A DNA stretch of 64,000 nucleotides from NCBI RefSeq assembly GCF_019578655.1, contig NC_063257.1, positions 25,871,939-25,935,938 of the forward strand. The letters are read 5' to 3'. The position numbers and the translations under genes are program-made. This stretch comes from Ricinus communis (taxonomy: Eukaryota; Streptophyta; Magnoliopsida; Malpighiales; Euphorbiaceae). This document shows, one piece after another, positions 10,175-21,892 of this stretch; position 1 is the stretch's first letter; each line of letters starts with the position of its first letter. The notes beneath the pieces were generated by a model. It did not search any database. It was not told where the DNA came from and saw only the letters and a list, made by a program, of their open reading frames with translations.

Positions 10175-11601
10175 TAATGTGCGTAAAATACACACATCTA
10201 AATGGGGTTTTTAAGATTTATTTTATGGACATTTGGATGTGAATTGATCCCAACACTCACCCTATGCGTCTGTTTGTATGCATTAGGTTCAAAAGAAGTC
10301 AAAGAATGATAAAGGGAAGAATTGGAGCATAATTGGACGTTGAAGCTACCAAAACAAGCTAAGTACGAGCATGAGGAAGTTGAACAGGGCCGTGTTGGTT
10401 TCAACAACACGGGCACCAACACGGCCGTGTCAAACATCAAAGAAGAAGAAGTTTTCAAAGAGCACGGCCACAGAGAGTAACATGACCAGGAACACCAAAC
10501 CGTGTTCCCAACACGGCCGGGAACACGGCCGTGTTGGAGGCGATAGGGGAATTAAGTAAAAGAATGAAGAGAGGAAAGAAAAAAAGGAGAGCGGGGGAGA
10601 ACATCCAAAACCTTAATTTTTCTGTCCCTAAGGGTTTTCTGAGATGGAACCAAGGGAAAAGGAGACTTGGATCAAGGTTTCAATCGGATTCCCTTCAAGG
10701 ATTGAAGATTGGGCGAGGTTCGTTGATTGGTTTTCAAATTGAGTAAGCGGAACAAGAATCGATTCAATTCGAGCAAAAGGATTTGGGCCTATTTACTCTC
10801 ATCCAAGGGTGTAATCGGGTTTTCTCTACCTTTACTCATTGTTGTAATTGAATTCTTGTGTATTTTGATAATGAACATGATTAGCTAGATTGATTAAATC
10901 CATTGGGATTTCTTTACTATGTTGGCTTAGTATTATTTTGTTGGATTGTTTGGATTAGTTTTGTATTCTTCTTGCCTTCAGTATTAATAAGATAATGCAT
11001 TGTTCATGAGACATTGTGAATTGTGTGTTTAGATTGCTTTGTGTGATTGAGAAGTCCATTTGGCAATTGGAATTTTGAATAGCAAGAACTAGTTAATAAT
11101 CGATTAGAGATAAGGATAATTAACTAGTCGGATTAAGAATTAACAAAGCTTAATAGAGGCGGATCAAATCTTAATGCTAATTTAAGAATCAATCGTTAGG
11201 AAGAGATTCCATCTTTAGGTTATTAGATTTAGGAATACGGTTATCTCGAGAGAGAAACCGAATTCGGTTAAGAATTCATCCACGGGTAGCATAATTAGAC
11301 TCACCAATCCTTTATCTTTTGTTTGATTGCCAACTAGTTTAGGTTCCCTTTGGGTTTGCTTTCTTGTCTTGGTTATTTTAGTTATCAATTACTCCTGCAT
11401 CTCCCTTAGAATTTAGCTTGTAGCTATTAGTTAGTTTAGAAATTATTCATCACTCATTTTAGGTTAATATAACAAAGAACAAAGCAGTAACTCTGGGCTT
11501 TCACTTTTCTGAGGAATACGACCTTGATACTCACCATTAGTGCTAGACTGCATCGATAGGTACATTGCCTTAGATTGTAGCTAACATAATTTAGCCTATC
11601 A
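10175..11601 (+). repeat. 3' LTR of the complete non-autonomous element
   Basis: It runs from TAATGTGCGTAAAA to TTAGCCTATCA, 1427 bases. Between about 10380 and 10540 it carries a GC-rich block with at least three copies of ACACGGCCG or CACGGCCGTGT, palindromic and unlike the AT-rich surroundings. The 5' LTR has lost this block. The flanking duplication GTTGT follows at 11602. Confidence 0.9.
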
Positions 11602-13978
11602 GTTGTAATGGGGATTAGGTAAGGGTAGGTAAATTTGGTAAGAGTTGAACATATGGTGTTCTGCAATGAAATACATGACCTGCACACAAGTCACAATAAT
11701 CACAAGGGGTAAACAATGGATAGTAGTCTAAGGTGGGAAATAGGAATCAAGTCAAAATGTAAACTCCGAAAAGCAATTAAACAATTAGCTCACTTACTTC
11801 CTTTCTTTTCATCACCCTTCCCTCTTATTCTTCTTCTTATTATTTTTTTTCTTCTTTTTTTTTCTCTTCTTTTCTTCATAAGGGAAGAATATTTCACATA
11901 ATAGAGTGAATTTCTTTTGGATTGAAGAAAGCTGCCACAAGATTCCAAACTATTCCCAAGACAAAAATTCCCAATAAAAATAACTCATATGCAAAATCAT
12001 AACCCAAAGTAGAATAAAACTAAGTGGTAATGGAATATGATAAAAAAAATGGTGAAAGAAAGGGTTATCTACAGAATCAATAAACGAATGAAGGCTATTT
12101 GGCTAGAATGAAAAGCCTAAGTGCTTCTATCATACCAAAGTGTTAAACTCTCCTTGTGGCCCTCATAAGCATTACCGAGCAAGTTCTAAAAGTAAAGACA
12201 GTAATTGGCACTCTCAACAAGAAATAAATACAAGCATATAAAGTGTATGCTTACAATTTAGGCTCAATTTCTCACAACTATGCTTTTGAGTAGGTTCTAA
12301 ACAAAAATCATCAAAACAGAATTAAATAAACCAAAGCGACTTAGTGCAAAACTCAAACTAATTATCTTACATTCTTCCGCAAAACTCAACACTATCGGTT
12401 TTACCCAATCACATGGACATAAACAGGATTTCAAAATCAAGTCAACAGTAAGAGCATCAAAACAAAGTGAAAATTTTTTAAAATTTTACAAAAAATTGCA
12501 CAAATAATAAACAAATAACTGAGATGGGATAAATATCACCCACCCCACACTTGAAGGACACACTGTCCTCAGTGTACAAAATATATAAGAAATAAAAAAG
12601 GAATAAGAGCTAATACTGCCCTGACTATGGCTCCGGAGTGAAAAGAGGTGCATCATCAGGGATATCAGGGCGTTGGCTAGTCTGTGGTAGAGGAGTGGCT
12701 GCAAATAATAAAATAAAGAATTAAAATCGAAACTGAAACAAAAATTAAATAAAATATGAAAACTAAAACTAATAACATGTTTCAAAACAAAAGGTTAAAA
12801 TATTAGAGATTAAAGATAAAAATTGGGGTGCCTCCCAAAAGCACTTCTTTTTGATGCGATGAGTCTTCTTAGCTGGACTCATGGTGAAAAGCAAACGGGC
12901 GTGATTGACGACCATCCGTCCTTCTTCCGAGGAAATGTCTTTAAGTATCCGCTTAGAGGGATAATCGCCAATTTCCTCTTCCCGACTGTCAAGAAAGCTG
13001 CCAGTATGATAGGCAAAACTCGCTCCTGGTATAATTGCACGTAGTCATGATGCTCTAGGGGCTCTTCCAATTTGAAAGCTGAAGTTTCACCAATTGGAAG
13101 GATCGACAGTTGGGCAATTTCTTCAGGAATGTCGATGGTTTTCTCCAGTCCTTGGCTTGGTTCACTTGCTAAAAGAAACTCGAGCTCCTCCAAGACTTCT
13201 TCATTGGATAACTCGAGCTCATCTTCCATCATCGAAGGGACTTGTGGAAAATCCACCAAAAATTCCTCTAATTGCAACTCAGCATCATCAACTGTACGTT
13301 CCTGTTGGTAGTCTTTCAGAGGAATGATGTTCGCCTCTTCCTTTCTGGTTCCATCTCCACGTTCAAGAAATCGTCCTAGACAGAAGCATCATCGTCAAAC
13401 ATAGTAGATAAACTAGAAAAATTCTCACCTGAATGCAAAGTGACGGCGCTCAAATGTTCCTCGGAATCAGTAGCATTTGATGGAGTTCCCAATTGCTCTT
13501 CAGCTAGTAACTTGAAGATTAAGCCTACTTGATGCTCTATGTTCTTAATCGAGGCTTGTTGATCTTCAAGTATCCTCTCTGTTTGTTGGAATCTACCCTC
13601 AAGACTTGCAATAAACCTCGTCATCAGCTCCTCTGATACTAACTCTTCACCTTGAGTTGATGGTGCAAGATTAGGCTGCTAAAATTCTGGTGGTTCTTGG
13701 CCATCTAAGCTCTCATCCAAGGGTGAATGAGTGCTCCATTCTTGATTGTAGGTGCTTCCATACGAGTCATTTGGCCAACTTCCCGTATAATTCACCTGTT
13801 CATAGTTATAAGAACAATGAGCAACATCACTATACAATGGACAATCATTACTCAAATGTAAACCACAACAAAATTCACAAAAAACTTGAGATGAAAGGAT
13901 AGGAGTGGAGAGTTCATCGGTAGCCCTGCAAAATGATTCCACTCGAGCTTCTAAAGATGCACAGGTATCCCAATTTTT
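11602..13978 (-). mobile_element. Right part of the inverted host element
   Basis: This is the reverse complement of about 7612-9785 of the complete element, including the pyrimidine tract, the internal polypurine-like motif (12539-12552) and the gag-derived frame. It joins 5931-6311 across the insertion. The homology ends at about 13978, where leader sequence of a different reverse-strand gypsy element begins, so its 5' LTR is lost. Confidence 0.85.
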
Positions 13979-13985
13979 TACACAA
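12879..13985 (-). pseudogene. Gag-derived fragment of the inverted host element
   Basis: The frame has three parts. The zinc-knuckle part (CEFCCGLHLSNDCPLY) lies at 13985-13679, the coiled-coil part at 13624-13376, and an acidic linker ending in QERVLPIILAAFLTV at 13277-12879. A frameshift near 13370 separates the second and third. The linker is longer than in the complete element by about 50 residues, so this copy is closer to the ancestral arrangement. No catalytic domain follows. Confidence 0.7.
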
Positions 13986-14361
13986 GAACACAAACTAAGA
14001 GACGAAACTAGACTTAATAACCAAGATTAAGTCTGAGCACAATAAAACACACAAGAATAAGATGAATGAACCAAGAACAAAGTTTAATGAACGAATTAAA
14101 TGAAAAGGACAGATTTGATTTATGTAGAATAAAGAACGTATTTAACACTTAGAACAAAGGAAAAAATGAATTGGCTCTAAAAAATAGCAAAAAATACGAA
14201 TTGAACAAATAAATTACTCTAGAGAAGAAAAAGAATAACAAAGAATAAGAAAATAATGGATTGATAATTGTTTTTGTTTTTCTTTTTACACTAAAAAAAT
14301 GAATCAACTAACAAAACATAGGATACGTACTTGATTGATGAGCCAAAGCTCTAATACTAAA
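13979..14361 (-). mobile_element. Leader of a reverse-strand gypsy element, family A
   Basis: On the minus strand this follows the family-A LTR and starts with a decayed initiator-Met primer site. Its distal part (near 13990-14050) resembles the leader at 19440-19510 (AGACTTAAT..CAAGATTAAG). No gag or pol follows; the element is cut at 13978 by the junction with the inverted Athila-type copy. Confidence 0.6.
14348..14359 (-). other. Decayed primer-binding site, initiator tRNA-Met
   Basis: On the minus strand TAGTATTAGAGC lies three bases after the LTR end. The expected site is TGGTATCAGAGC, so there is one G-to-A and one C-to-T change. Confidence 0.75.
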
Positions 14362-15339
14362 TGATACGAACGTGGCTAACTTGTACCAACCCGTATTCAA
14401 TGTTGATGTCTTCACCAAGGATCATTCACCTAATCAAGCAAAGAAACTCTGACTTCCAACAAGACCCTTAAATAACTTGTATTTAAGAACCTTAATTATA
14501 AAGAATTAAAGGTTGTTTTAACATAAATATAATTTTAGATTAAACTAAGTCTGTAAAATACCAAGCATTTACTTGATAAAGTCACCAAGTTCATAAAGAA
14601 AAGAAGAGAATTAACTCCTAAATAATCAACATTCAACAACTCCCTAAATATAGAAATTCGTACTAGCTTATATAGGCCATAAAAAAAAACCTAATTCTAT
14701 AATGCTAAAGGAAGCAATTAATAATAAGACTAGGAATAGAACTCCTAAACTGAAAAGATAACTTAAAACAAGACTCTTAACTATTAAAGGACTTCTTTAA
14801 ATGAGGAAATTCGTCTAGCCCTAGCCCATATAATAAACATGACATTTGAGCTTAAATAACATGTAATAAGCGGCTCATTCTTAAGTATTAGACTCTAACT
14901 AGCTTGACTTGTTTATAATGGGCCTATTTTAACTTGTTCATGTCTCCATATATGAATTAAGTTGATAAGAGTATCTTGTGGCCCATTTTCTTAATTAAAC
15001 CAAATCTCATTTGGACTTTGGATCTCCAACCCAAGCTTCAACTCTTACTTCACGAACAATCCTAAAGCATCCTTGAACTTATTCATGTGAGCTCTAGTTA
15101 TTGGTCCATCATATTTGAGTGGCTCGTGTACAATCCTAGTGGGACTAGGATTCCTAGTTAGAGTAGGACTCCTAACTAGAGTAGGATTTCTAATCGGAGT
15201 AGGACTCCTAGCTGAATTAGGATTCCCATCTTCACTTGAACTCCTAATATCGTTAGGGCTCCTTGTTGGATTAGGATTCCTAGTTGAATTAGAATTCCTT
15301 GTTCAAGTAGGATCCGCTGTGCTACATGGGTTCTCATCA
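14362..15339 (-). repeat. LTR, family A (5' LTR of a reverse element)
   Basis: The minus-strand LTR starts TGATGAGAACCCATGTAGC and ends ACGTTCGTATCA, 978 bases. Its first 225 bases keep an 18-base repeat, followed by a tail with GPITRAHMNKFKDALG. Other family-A copies are at 21893-22829, 34111-34532, 35613-36296 and 43796-44127. Confidence 0.85.
15125..15330 (-). repeat. Degenerate 18-bp coding repeat at the LTR start
   Basis: About eleven imperfect copies of an 18-base unit of the type ACTAGGAATCCTACTTCA are present. Read on the minus strand from the LTR start they spell variants of T-R-N-P-x-x. The same array, with different unit numbers, occurs in every family-A LTR here. The absence of stops from most units and the following GPITR motif suggest the array was coding. 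Confidence 0.75.
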
Positions 15340-15480
15340 CTTGACAATCTACAATAACACAAAAAGGAACAAAGAAATCTAACAAATAACAGTCTCTCGC
15401 GTGTTTACACTCAAAGGATATGACTCACTGAAAGGAAATCATCACCTTAGCAACCATACACCCCAATAACTAATGAGTTA
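15340..15480. other. Short unassigned spacer between two LTRs
   Basis: These 141 bases lie between the family-A LTR start and the family-E LTR end. No coding frame or repeat is visible. Confidence 0.5.
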
Positions 15481-16296
15481 TGATACATGTGGAATGAAAT
15501 AAATACCCTCCAATCAAGACGATCCCAAAACCCAAGGATCTCCTCAAGTGAATTTAGAGAAAACTAGTTCCAATAATGAAACTAGCACTTGAATTCAACT
15601 TCAAACGCCACAAACCAAATATCATTTGATAAGTTAAGAATCAAACATAAGATTTTGATTAAAGAAAGCCACAAACTAAAAGAATAGTTTGATAAGTTCA
15701 AAGTTCATGCAAGAACTTAAGCAAAAACACTCACAAAAAGTAAATAAAGATTATCATTCGTTAATTGATAATAACAAATTAATTTGGCTTTGATAATTAT
15801 AGTCGAAACAAGATAAAGAACCCTAAATGGATGTCTTTTGAGCTCTCCTATGCTTTCGCCTTTAATCCCCATTAAAACTTATTAAAAGTGGTTGTTTTTA
15901 CATTGATTGCACTCATTTTGTAACTCCTAAATAACAACTAATCACGTGCATCCATTTTATGACTCCAAATTATAACTAATCATGTGCATCTATTGTGTAA
16001 CTCCAAATGACAACTAATTCCACTCTAACTTAAGAAAACCTAATAAAAATGAACATAAAAAGGCTTCAAATGAATTGTAAACCTTTGAGTTCAGCCCAAA
16101 CTTATTGCACTAAATTGATAATTTTGGTCCCTTTTTGCAATCCTAAGCCTTAAGCTGAGCCTTGTTGTGTTTGAACACTCTAAATGTTTTTAATTAAGCC
16201 ACCAAAGCTTCTTACATCCTTTTAGACTTGGATCTTGTCATTGGACCTCCTTGAAAGCTTAAAGGATCATTTGTAGTTCTTGCTTTTGTTGCATCA
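15481..16296 (-). repeat. 3' LTR, family E
   Basis: On the minus strand it starts TGATGCAACAAAAGC at 16296 and ends CCACATGTATCA at 15481, 816 bases. It directly follows the purine-rich AGAAGGAGACAAGGAA after pol. The polyprotein frame enters it: the first codon is the GAT of TGATGC, and GGPMTRSKSKRM follows about 22 residues later before a stop. Confidence 0.8.
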
Positions 16297-18720
16297 TTCC
16301 TTGTCTCCTTCTAAGGATTCGTCCTCGAATTAGCCTCATTATCAACTTCATCAACTACATCAAATAAAGAAAGATCAGCAACATTAAAAGAAGCACTTAC
16401 ATTGCCATACTGACTTGGCAAATCTAGCTTGTAGGCATTGTCATTAATTCTTTCAAAGACTTGGAATGGCCCATCCTCTCTTGGCATTAACTTAGACTTC
16501 CTTTGGCTTTGAAATCTTTCCTTCCTCAAATGCACCCAAACCCAATCACCCAGCTCAAATACAACTTCCTTTCTCCCCTTATTGTGTTGTTTTTCATATT
16601 ATTGATTTTTTTTCTCTATTTGAGCATGCACCTTCTCATGTAAGCTTTTAACAAATTCAGCTTTTTGCTTGCCTTCAAAATTAGCCTTATCAATGCGTAA
16701 TGGCAGTAAATCCATAGGAGTTATGGATTGAACCCATATATAATTTAAAAAGGCGAACAATTTATTGTAGTATGAATACTCCTATTGTATACAAACTCAA
16801 CATGTGGAAAACATTCTTCCCAATTCTTCAAATCTTTTTGAATTATTGCCCTTAACAGTTGTGAGAGAATCCTATTAACCACCTCTATTTGTCCATCCAT
16901 TTGTGGATGCCAAGTTGTTGAAAATAGAAGCTTTGTTCCTAACTTGCTCCAAAGTGTCTTCCAAAAGTGGCTAAGGAACTTGACATCTCTATCACTAACT
17001 TGGAACTCCATGCAATCTCACAATTTCTTTACAGAACAGATCGCAATATGAGTTGCATCATCTGTCTCGTGGCATAGAATGAAATGTGCCATTTTGCTAA
17101 ACCTATCAATAACAATAAAAATAGAATCTTTTCCTCCCTTTAAGCTAGGTAATCCTAAAATAAAGTCCATAGAAATGTCTACCCAAGGTTCATTAGGTAT
17201 GGAAAGTGGAGTATACAACTGATGAGGCATCATTTTAAGTTTAGCTTATTTACAAGTGATGCATCTCTCAAATATTTTTTCAACATCTCTTTCCATTTGT
17301 TGTCAAAAGAAATGATTACTTAAAACACCTAAAGTCTTTGTCACACCAAAATGCCCCATCAAAACCCCACCATGTGCCTCTTTCCTAAGCAACTCCCTTA
17401 AAGAAGATTGAGGCACGCATAACTTGTTTGCTTTAAAAAGAAAATTATCATGTCGATAGAACTTGTCAAAACCCCCTCTCTCAAATATCCCATATACATG
17501 AGCAAAATCATGGTCTAAATTATATAATTCCTCACTGAACTCAAAACCCAATAATTTTGCATCAATTGTAGAAATTAGAGCATATCTACTAGATAGAGCA
17601 TCGACAATGACATTCTCTTTACCTTGTTTTTACTTGATGATGTATGGAAAGGATTCAGTAAATTCCATCCATTTAGCATCCTACGGCTTAGCTTCCCTTG
17701 ATGTGTATAATGAATTCCTTATACTAAAGATAGTACTGCCATGTCTCTAAAACTCTTATGAAAGCATAAAACTCTTTGTGAGAAGTTAGGTAGTTTACAC
17801 TTGCTCCAGTTAGCTTCTCACCAAAAAATGCAATTAGTCTTCCTTCTTGCATCAAGACTCCACTAATACCTCTTCCACTTGCATCACACTGAACCTCAAA
17901 GGTCTTAGTAAAGTCAGGCAAAGTAAGTAAACGTGCTAAATTAAGTTTATCTTTTAGCAAGTTAAAAGCATCATCTTGTTCTTTTCCCCGCTTGAAACCC
18001 ATATTCTTTTTAATGCGTTCAGTTAAAGGTGCAACAATTGTAAAGAAATCCTTAATGAATCTCTTATAAAAGCTAGCAAGACTGTAAAAACTCCTAATAT
18101 CATGTACACTAGTAAGTTTTGACCACTCTCTAATTACTTTTACCTTTTCTTCATTAACATGAATACCCTTGTCATTAACAATATATCCAAGAAAAGTAAG
18201 TTCATTAGTACAAAAAGTGCATTTCTTAAGATTAGCATATAATGTCTCTGCCTTAATATGTCAAAAACAAGCTTTAAGTGTATTATATGCTCATCTAAAG
18301 ATTTGCTATATATAAGAATATCATCAAAATAAACCACTACAAACTTTCCAATGAAAGTGCGCAAAACATGATTCATTAATCACATAAAAGTACTTGGAGC
18401 ATTAGTTAAACCAAACGGCATGATTAACCACTAATATAATTCGTGTTTTGTTTTAAGAGTAGTTTCCATTCATCACTCTCACGCATTCTTATTTGATGAT
18501 ATCTAGATTTTAAATCCACTTTAGAAAACACAAAAGCACCGCGCAATTCATCCAACATGTCATCTAGCCTAGGTATAGGATGGTGATACTTTACTATTAT
18601 TTTCTTGACGACACGACAATCAACACACATCCTCCATGAACCATCTTTCTTAGGTGCTAAAATTATAAGAAGTGCACATGGACTCATGCTTTCTCTTACG
18701 TACCCCTTCTCTTCTATGCT
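16297..18720 (-). pseudogene. Decayed Ty3/gypsy pol (RT, RNase H, integrase), family E
   Basis: Minus-strand domains run in the gypsy order. RT spans 18687-18140 ([49 protein letters not shown]). RNase H is near 18002-17640 (FEVQCDASGRGISGVLMQEG). The integrase zinc-binding region is at 17551-17240 (GHFGVTKTL). The catalytic core is at 17233-16745, with Asp in [13 protein letters not shown], Asp in [10 protein letters not shown] and Glu in DGQIEVVNR. The C-terminus is at 16535-16311 (DGPFQVFERINDNAYKLDLP, SASFNVADLS). Frameshifts and stops separate the blocks, and gag, protease and the RT start are missing. The C-terminus resembles chromoviruses of the CRM group more than chromodomain-bearing ones, but clade assignment needs a tree. 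Confidence 0.85.
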
Positions 18721-19255
18721 CGTTTTGAATCCTTGTTAAAAGTGGTTCTACCATTAAATGTTAAAAGTTGTTTAGAATGAAATAGGCAAGACACTTAATT
18801 TGCTAAGCCTCAATTCTAAACAACCATTAAAACTCATTAAAAGTGGTTGTATTTACATTGATTGCACTCATTTTGTAACTCCCGAATGACAACTAATCAT
18901 GTGCATCTATTTTGTAACTCCAAATTATAACTAATCATGTGCAACCATTGTATAACTCTAAATGACAACTAATCATATCTTAACTTAAGAAAACCTAATA
19001 AAAATGAAAATAAAAAGGCTTCAAATGAATTGTATTGAACCTTTGAGTTCAACCCAAACTTATTGCACTAAATTGATGATTTTGGTCCCTTTTTGCAATC
19101 CTAAACCTTCGGCTAAGCCTTGTTGTGGTTGACCACTCCAAATGTATTTAATTAAACCCAACAAAGCTTCTTGCATCCTTTTGGACTTGGATTTTGTCAT
19201 TGGACCTCCTTGAAAGCTTAAAGGACTTTTTGTAGTTATTGTCTTTGTTGCATCA
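18721..19255 (-). repeat. Partial LTR, family E, second copy
   Basis: On the minus strand it starts TGATGCAACAAAGAC at 19255 and matches the LTR at 15481-16296 until about 18840, after which the match fades. It encodes the same tail with GGPMTKSKSKRMQEAL, here open for 66 codons (19260-19060), longer than in the other copy. Its LTR end is missing, and it abuts the broken RT start. Confidence 0.7.
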
Positions 19256-19907
19256 CTCACGCTCGTGTTTTATTTAAATAGGCTTTTACCCTCTAGTGAA
19301 CTGGCCACTCGCTGTCTACCACTCAATATCTAGTCTTTGGTTCTTATAAAGGCTAAAACGATCAATTATCAAACAATCAAAATTGTAACTATTCAATAAC
19401 CAACAAGTTAGATTTAAAATACACACGAAAACCAAAATAAGAAGACTAAACTAGACTTAATGAACAAGATTAAGCCTATACGCAATGAATGACACAAGAA
19501 TAAAGGTAATAAAAGACTAACTAAGCTTAACAAAATAAAGAAAATAAAAGGCAAAAAAATTTTTTTATTATTTTTGAGAACCAGTCGTAGAATCGGTCAT
19601 AGAGCTGGTTGACAACAACTTTTTTTTCTTTTTTTGTTTGATTTTTTTCTTGGCTCTTTTTCCTTTTCTTCTTCTTTTTTTCGAAGGCACTTGACCAAAG
19701 AATTCGAAACAAGTAAAGATGTGGTTAGAACAATTAATCACAAACAATCATAAAATAAATTTAAATAAGATCACAAGAATGAAACTGACTTATTTTTAAT
19801 TTGAAAAATATTTGGATAGAGAAGAATGACAAAAGAAGATAACAAAAAGAATATGCGAAAAATTAAGATACGTAACCTAATTTAGAAGTCAAAGCTCTAA
19901 TACCAAA
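19256..19907 (-). mobile_element. Leader of a reverse-strand gypsy element, family B
   Basis: On the minus strand this follows the family-B LTR and starts with the primer site TGGTATTAGAGC at 19905-19894. It is non-coding, with T-rich and A-rich stretches (19550-19690), and resembles the family-A leader. Gag is absent: the leader meets the start of a family-E LTR at 19255. Confidence 0.65.
19894..19905 (-). other. Primer-binding site, initiator tRNA-Met
   Basis: TGGTATTAGAGC on the minus strand, two bases after the LTR end. It differs from the tRNA complement by one C-to-T change. Confidence 0.8.
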
Positions 19908-20704
19908 TGATATGAACCTGGCCTATATCAAAGGATTAAACCCGTATGCAAATTTGGTTTCATTGCCCAAGATCTATCTAGAACCAGATCAATGGAAACC
20001 TTATACCTTCAAATATATTAAACTATCAAATCTAAGGTATTAAAGGTAGAAGACGCCACAATTTATTATGGATTCTAAATTGATAAGTCGGATTTGAATG
20101 TCATAAATAATGAATTGCTTGATAAGTTCGAATTAGCTCTAAACAAGAACTAAGAATAAAGTATAATCTCACAAAATATATTAATCATCAATCCACCAAC
20201 TTGAAAATCCGTACTAAGCTTTTATAGCCTTTAGCAAATCCTAATTCAAAGCTATTAAGGAATTATAACTCAAATATGATAGAGATAAACATCCAACTAA
20301 AATAGATAGCTAAAAATAAAGTCCCAATACTCCCAAAATACTCTTTAGCTGCCCATTAGGAGTAAGAAACCCTAGTTTCTTTAAGCCACACGGATGGGTC
20401 ATCTTTGATGGAGCTAATTAGGCCCAAACTCTCTTATGTGCTCCTTTATGCTCATTAAGCCCATATTAGTTCAAGCCTAATAAACTGAATTAGATTAACG
20501 AGCCTTGCATTTGAATCTGACTCTTCAAGCATTAATGTGTCCTTAGCCCAAACATCTTGAATAAGCCCATTAAGAGCTTCTTTTATCTTTTTAGGCTTGG
20601 ACCTTGTAATTGGGCCTCCATGGATGTGAAGTGGAACTTGAATCTTAGTTGAAATAGGATTCCTTGTTGTAGTAGGAATCCTAGTGCCAATAGGATTCGC
20701 ATCA
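19908..20704 (-). repeat. 5' LTR, family B, with an open polyprotein tail
   Basis: On the minus strand it starts TGATGCGAATCCTATTGG at 20704 and ends GGTTCATATCA at 19908, 797 bases. From the GAT in its first four bases a frame stays open for about 85 codons. It opens with six-residue repeat remnants (TRNP) and reaches GGPITRSKPKKIKEALNGLI before a stop. The satellite-like array begins directly to its right. A truncated copy is at 41451-41917. Confidence 0.8.
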
Positions 20705-21892
20705 TTTCATTATTTATTGATTCATATTTAGCTTCTCGTTTCTTCTTCTTATAGAATGAGGGCTTTCGCACTATAAAAACCGCATGCAATCGAATACTTG
20801 AGGCTAGAGAACCTATTATTTCAATTTTATACCTTATGGGAAATCAAGTTACAAGTTCTTTCAAGAACTTTGTGGACTTATCAACACTCGCGCTTGCAAG
20901 CATAGACTTATCCATCATGTCCTTCCTTTCTCTTGTGTTCTTTGTCTATCCTTGTATTTAAATCAATTTGATTTGATCCTTACACTTAGCCATATGGAAG
21001 AGAACAAAGAACTTGTGATTTCTTTCCTGACCGGATCTAAAATCCTACTTATGTTCTCATTTTATTTGTTTCTTTTGTGTCTCTCTTTCTAATCTTTGTC
21101 TAGTATGATGGTTTGGTTTTATTTGGATAGCATAAACACGACTCTTGAGTGAAAGTGTTGGAAGTAGCAATCATAAGCACCGATCCAATGCTTCGACGAA
21201 TGTAAGAAAGAAAATTAGTTGATCATGTATTGATATCATTCTCTAAATGATCGCCGATGAATCTTTTGGAAGAAAGAGTGAACAAGAAGAATCTAGGCAC
21301 GACCATATATTCCAATTCAACATTTATACCATTGGGATCTCCATCCTTCCTTGTTCCTCTTGGCATGAGGACTCTTGATGACGTAGGGATTGGCATAAGA
21401 AAATGTGGGAGTGCAAATTGATAAGCTTGATAGATGGCATTAGGCCTTAGCTTGATGATTAAGCAGGACAAAATGTAAATCCATGCGCATAAGAGAGAAC
21501 TCATGTTGTTCTTTTAATTAATCCAAGCATAATAATAGCAAAATTCGAGCGATTTGATGTTTGAAATGCATACAATGAAGTAATTTAGGTCAAAGTATTT
21601 TTAGGTAGGCCCATACGAATTTACCCTTGTTTTTGTTAAGCTGGCTCATAAAATTTGGGACTACGAGAGTTGTTACCCAGTTAACTCCTCTATCGTTCTT
21701 GATTTGACTTTAGTTTATTTATCTTTCTATATTTATTTATTCATAGTTAGCTTCTAGTTTCTTCTTCTTATGGAATGAGAGCTTTCGCACTATAAAAATT
21801 ACATGCAATTGAATACTTGAGGCTAATGAGCATATTATTTTAGTTTTCGATCTTGTGGGAAATTAAGTTATCGATTCTTCCAAGAACTTTGC
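20705..21892 (+). repeat. ~1-kb satellite array, segment 1
   Basis: It covers the end of one unit and, from the phase marker GATGGTTTGGTTTTATTTGG at 21108, most of the next. Unit landmarks in order are AGCATAAACACGA, GAAAGAAAATTAGTTGATC, GATCTCCATCATTCC, GGATTGGCATAAGGAATCA, GATGATCAAGCAGGACGAG, TTTTGTTAAGCTGGCTCATA, TTTAGCTTCTAGTTTCTTC and TATAAAAACTGCATGCAA. The unit is interrupted at TTTGC by a solo LTR. Confidence 0.85.

Larger units (their letters stand above)
6312..11601 (+). mobile_element. Complete non-autonomous Athila-type retrotransposon (5.29 kb)
   Basis: Both LTRs, a tRNA-Asp primer site, a polypurine tract and a 5-base target duplication (GTTGT at 6307-6311 and 11602-11606) define the element exactly. 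The internal region is only 2817 bases and encodes a gag-derived fragment, with no protease, RT, RNase H or integrase. It inserted into an inverted copy of its own family. The LTRs are nearly identical over their 3' two thirds, apart from a deletion of about 380 bases in the 5' LTR, suggesting fairly recent insertion. It would depend on an autonomous Athila relative for mobility; the decayed element at 49002-54015 shows such relatives existed. Confidence 0.92.

Noticed and set aside
15115..15357. Plus-strand frame with VGLLxxVGFL repeats that looks like a membrane protein
   Set aside because: It is the antisense of the 18-bp repeat; the repetitive hydrophobic pattern follows from the unit sequence. 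The same applies to 34097-34309 (minus) and 36117-36329.
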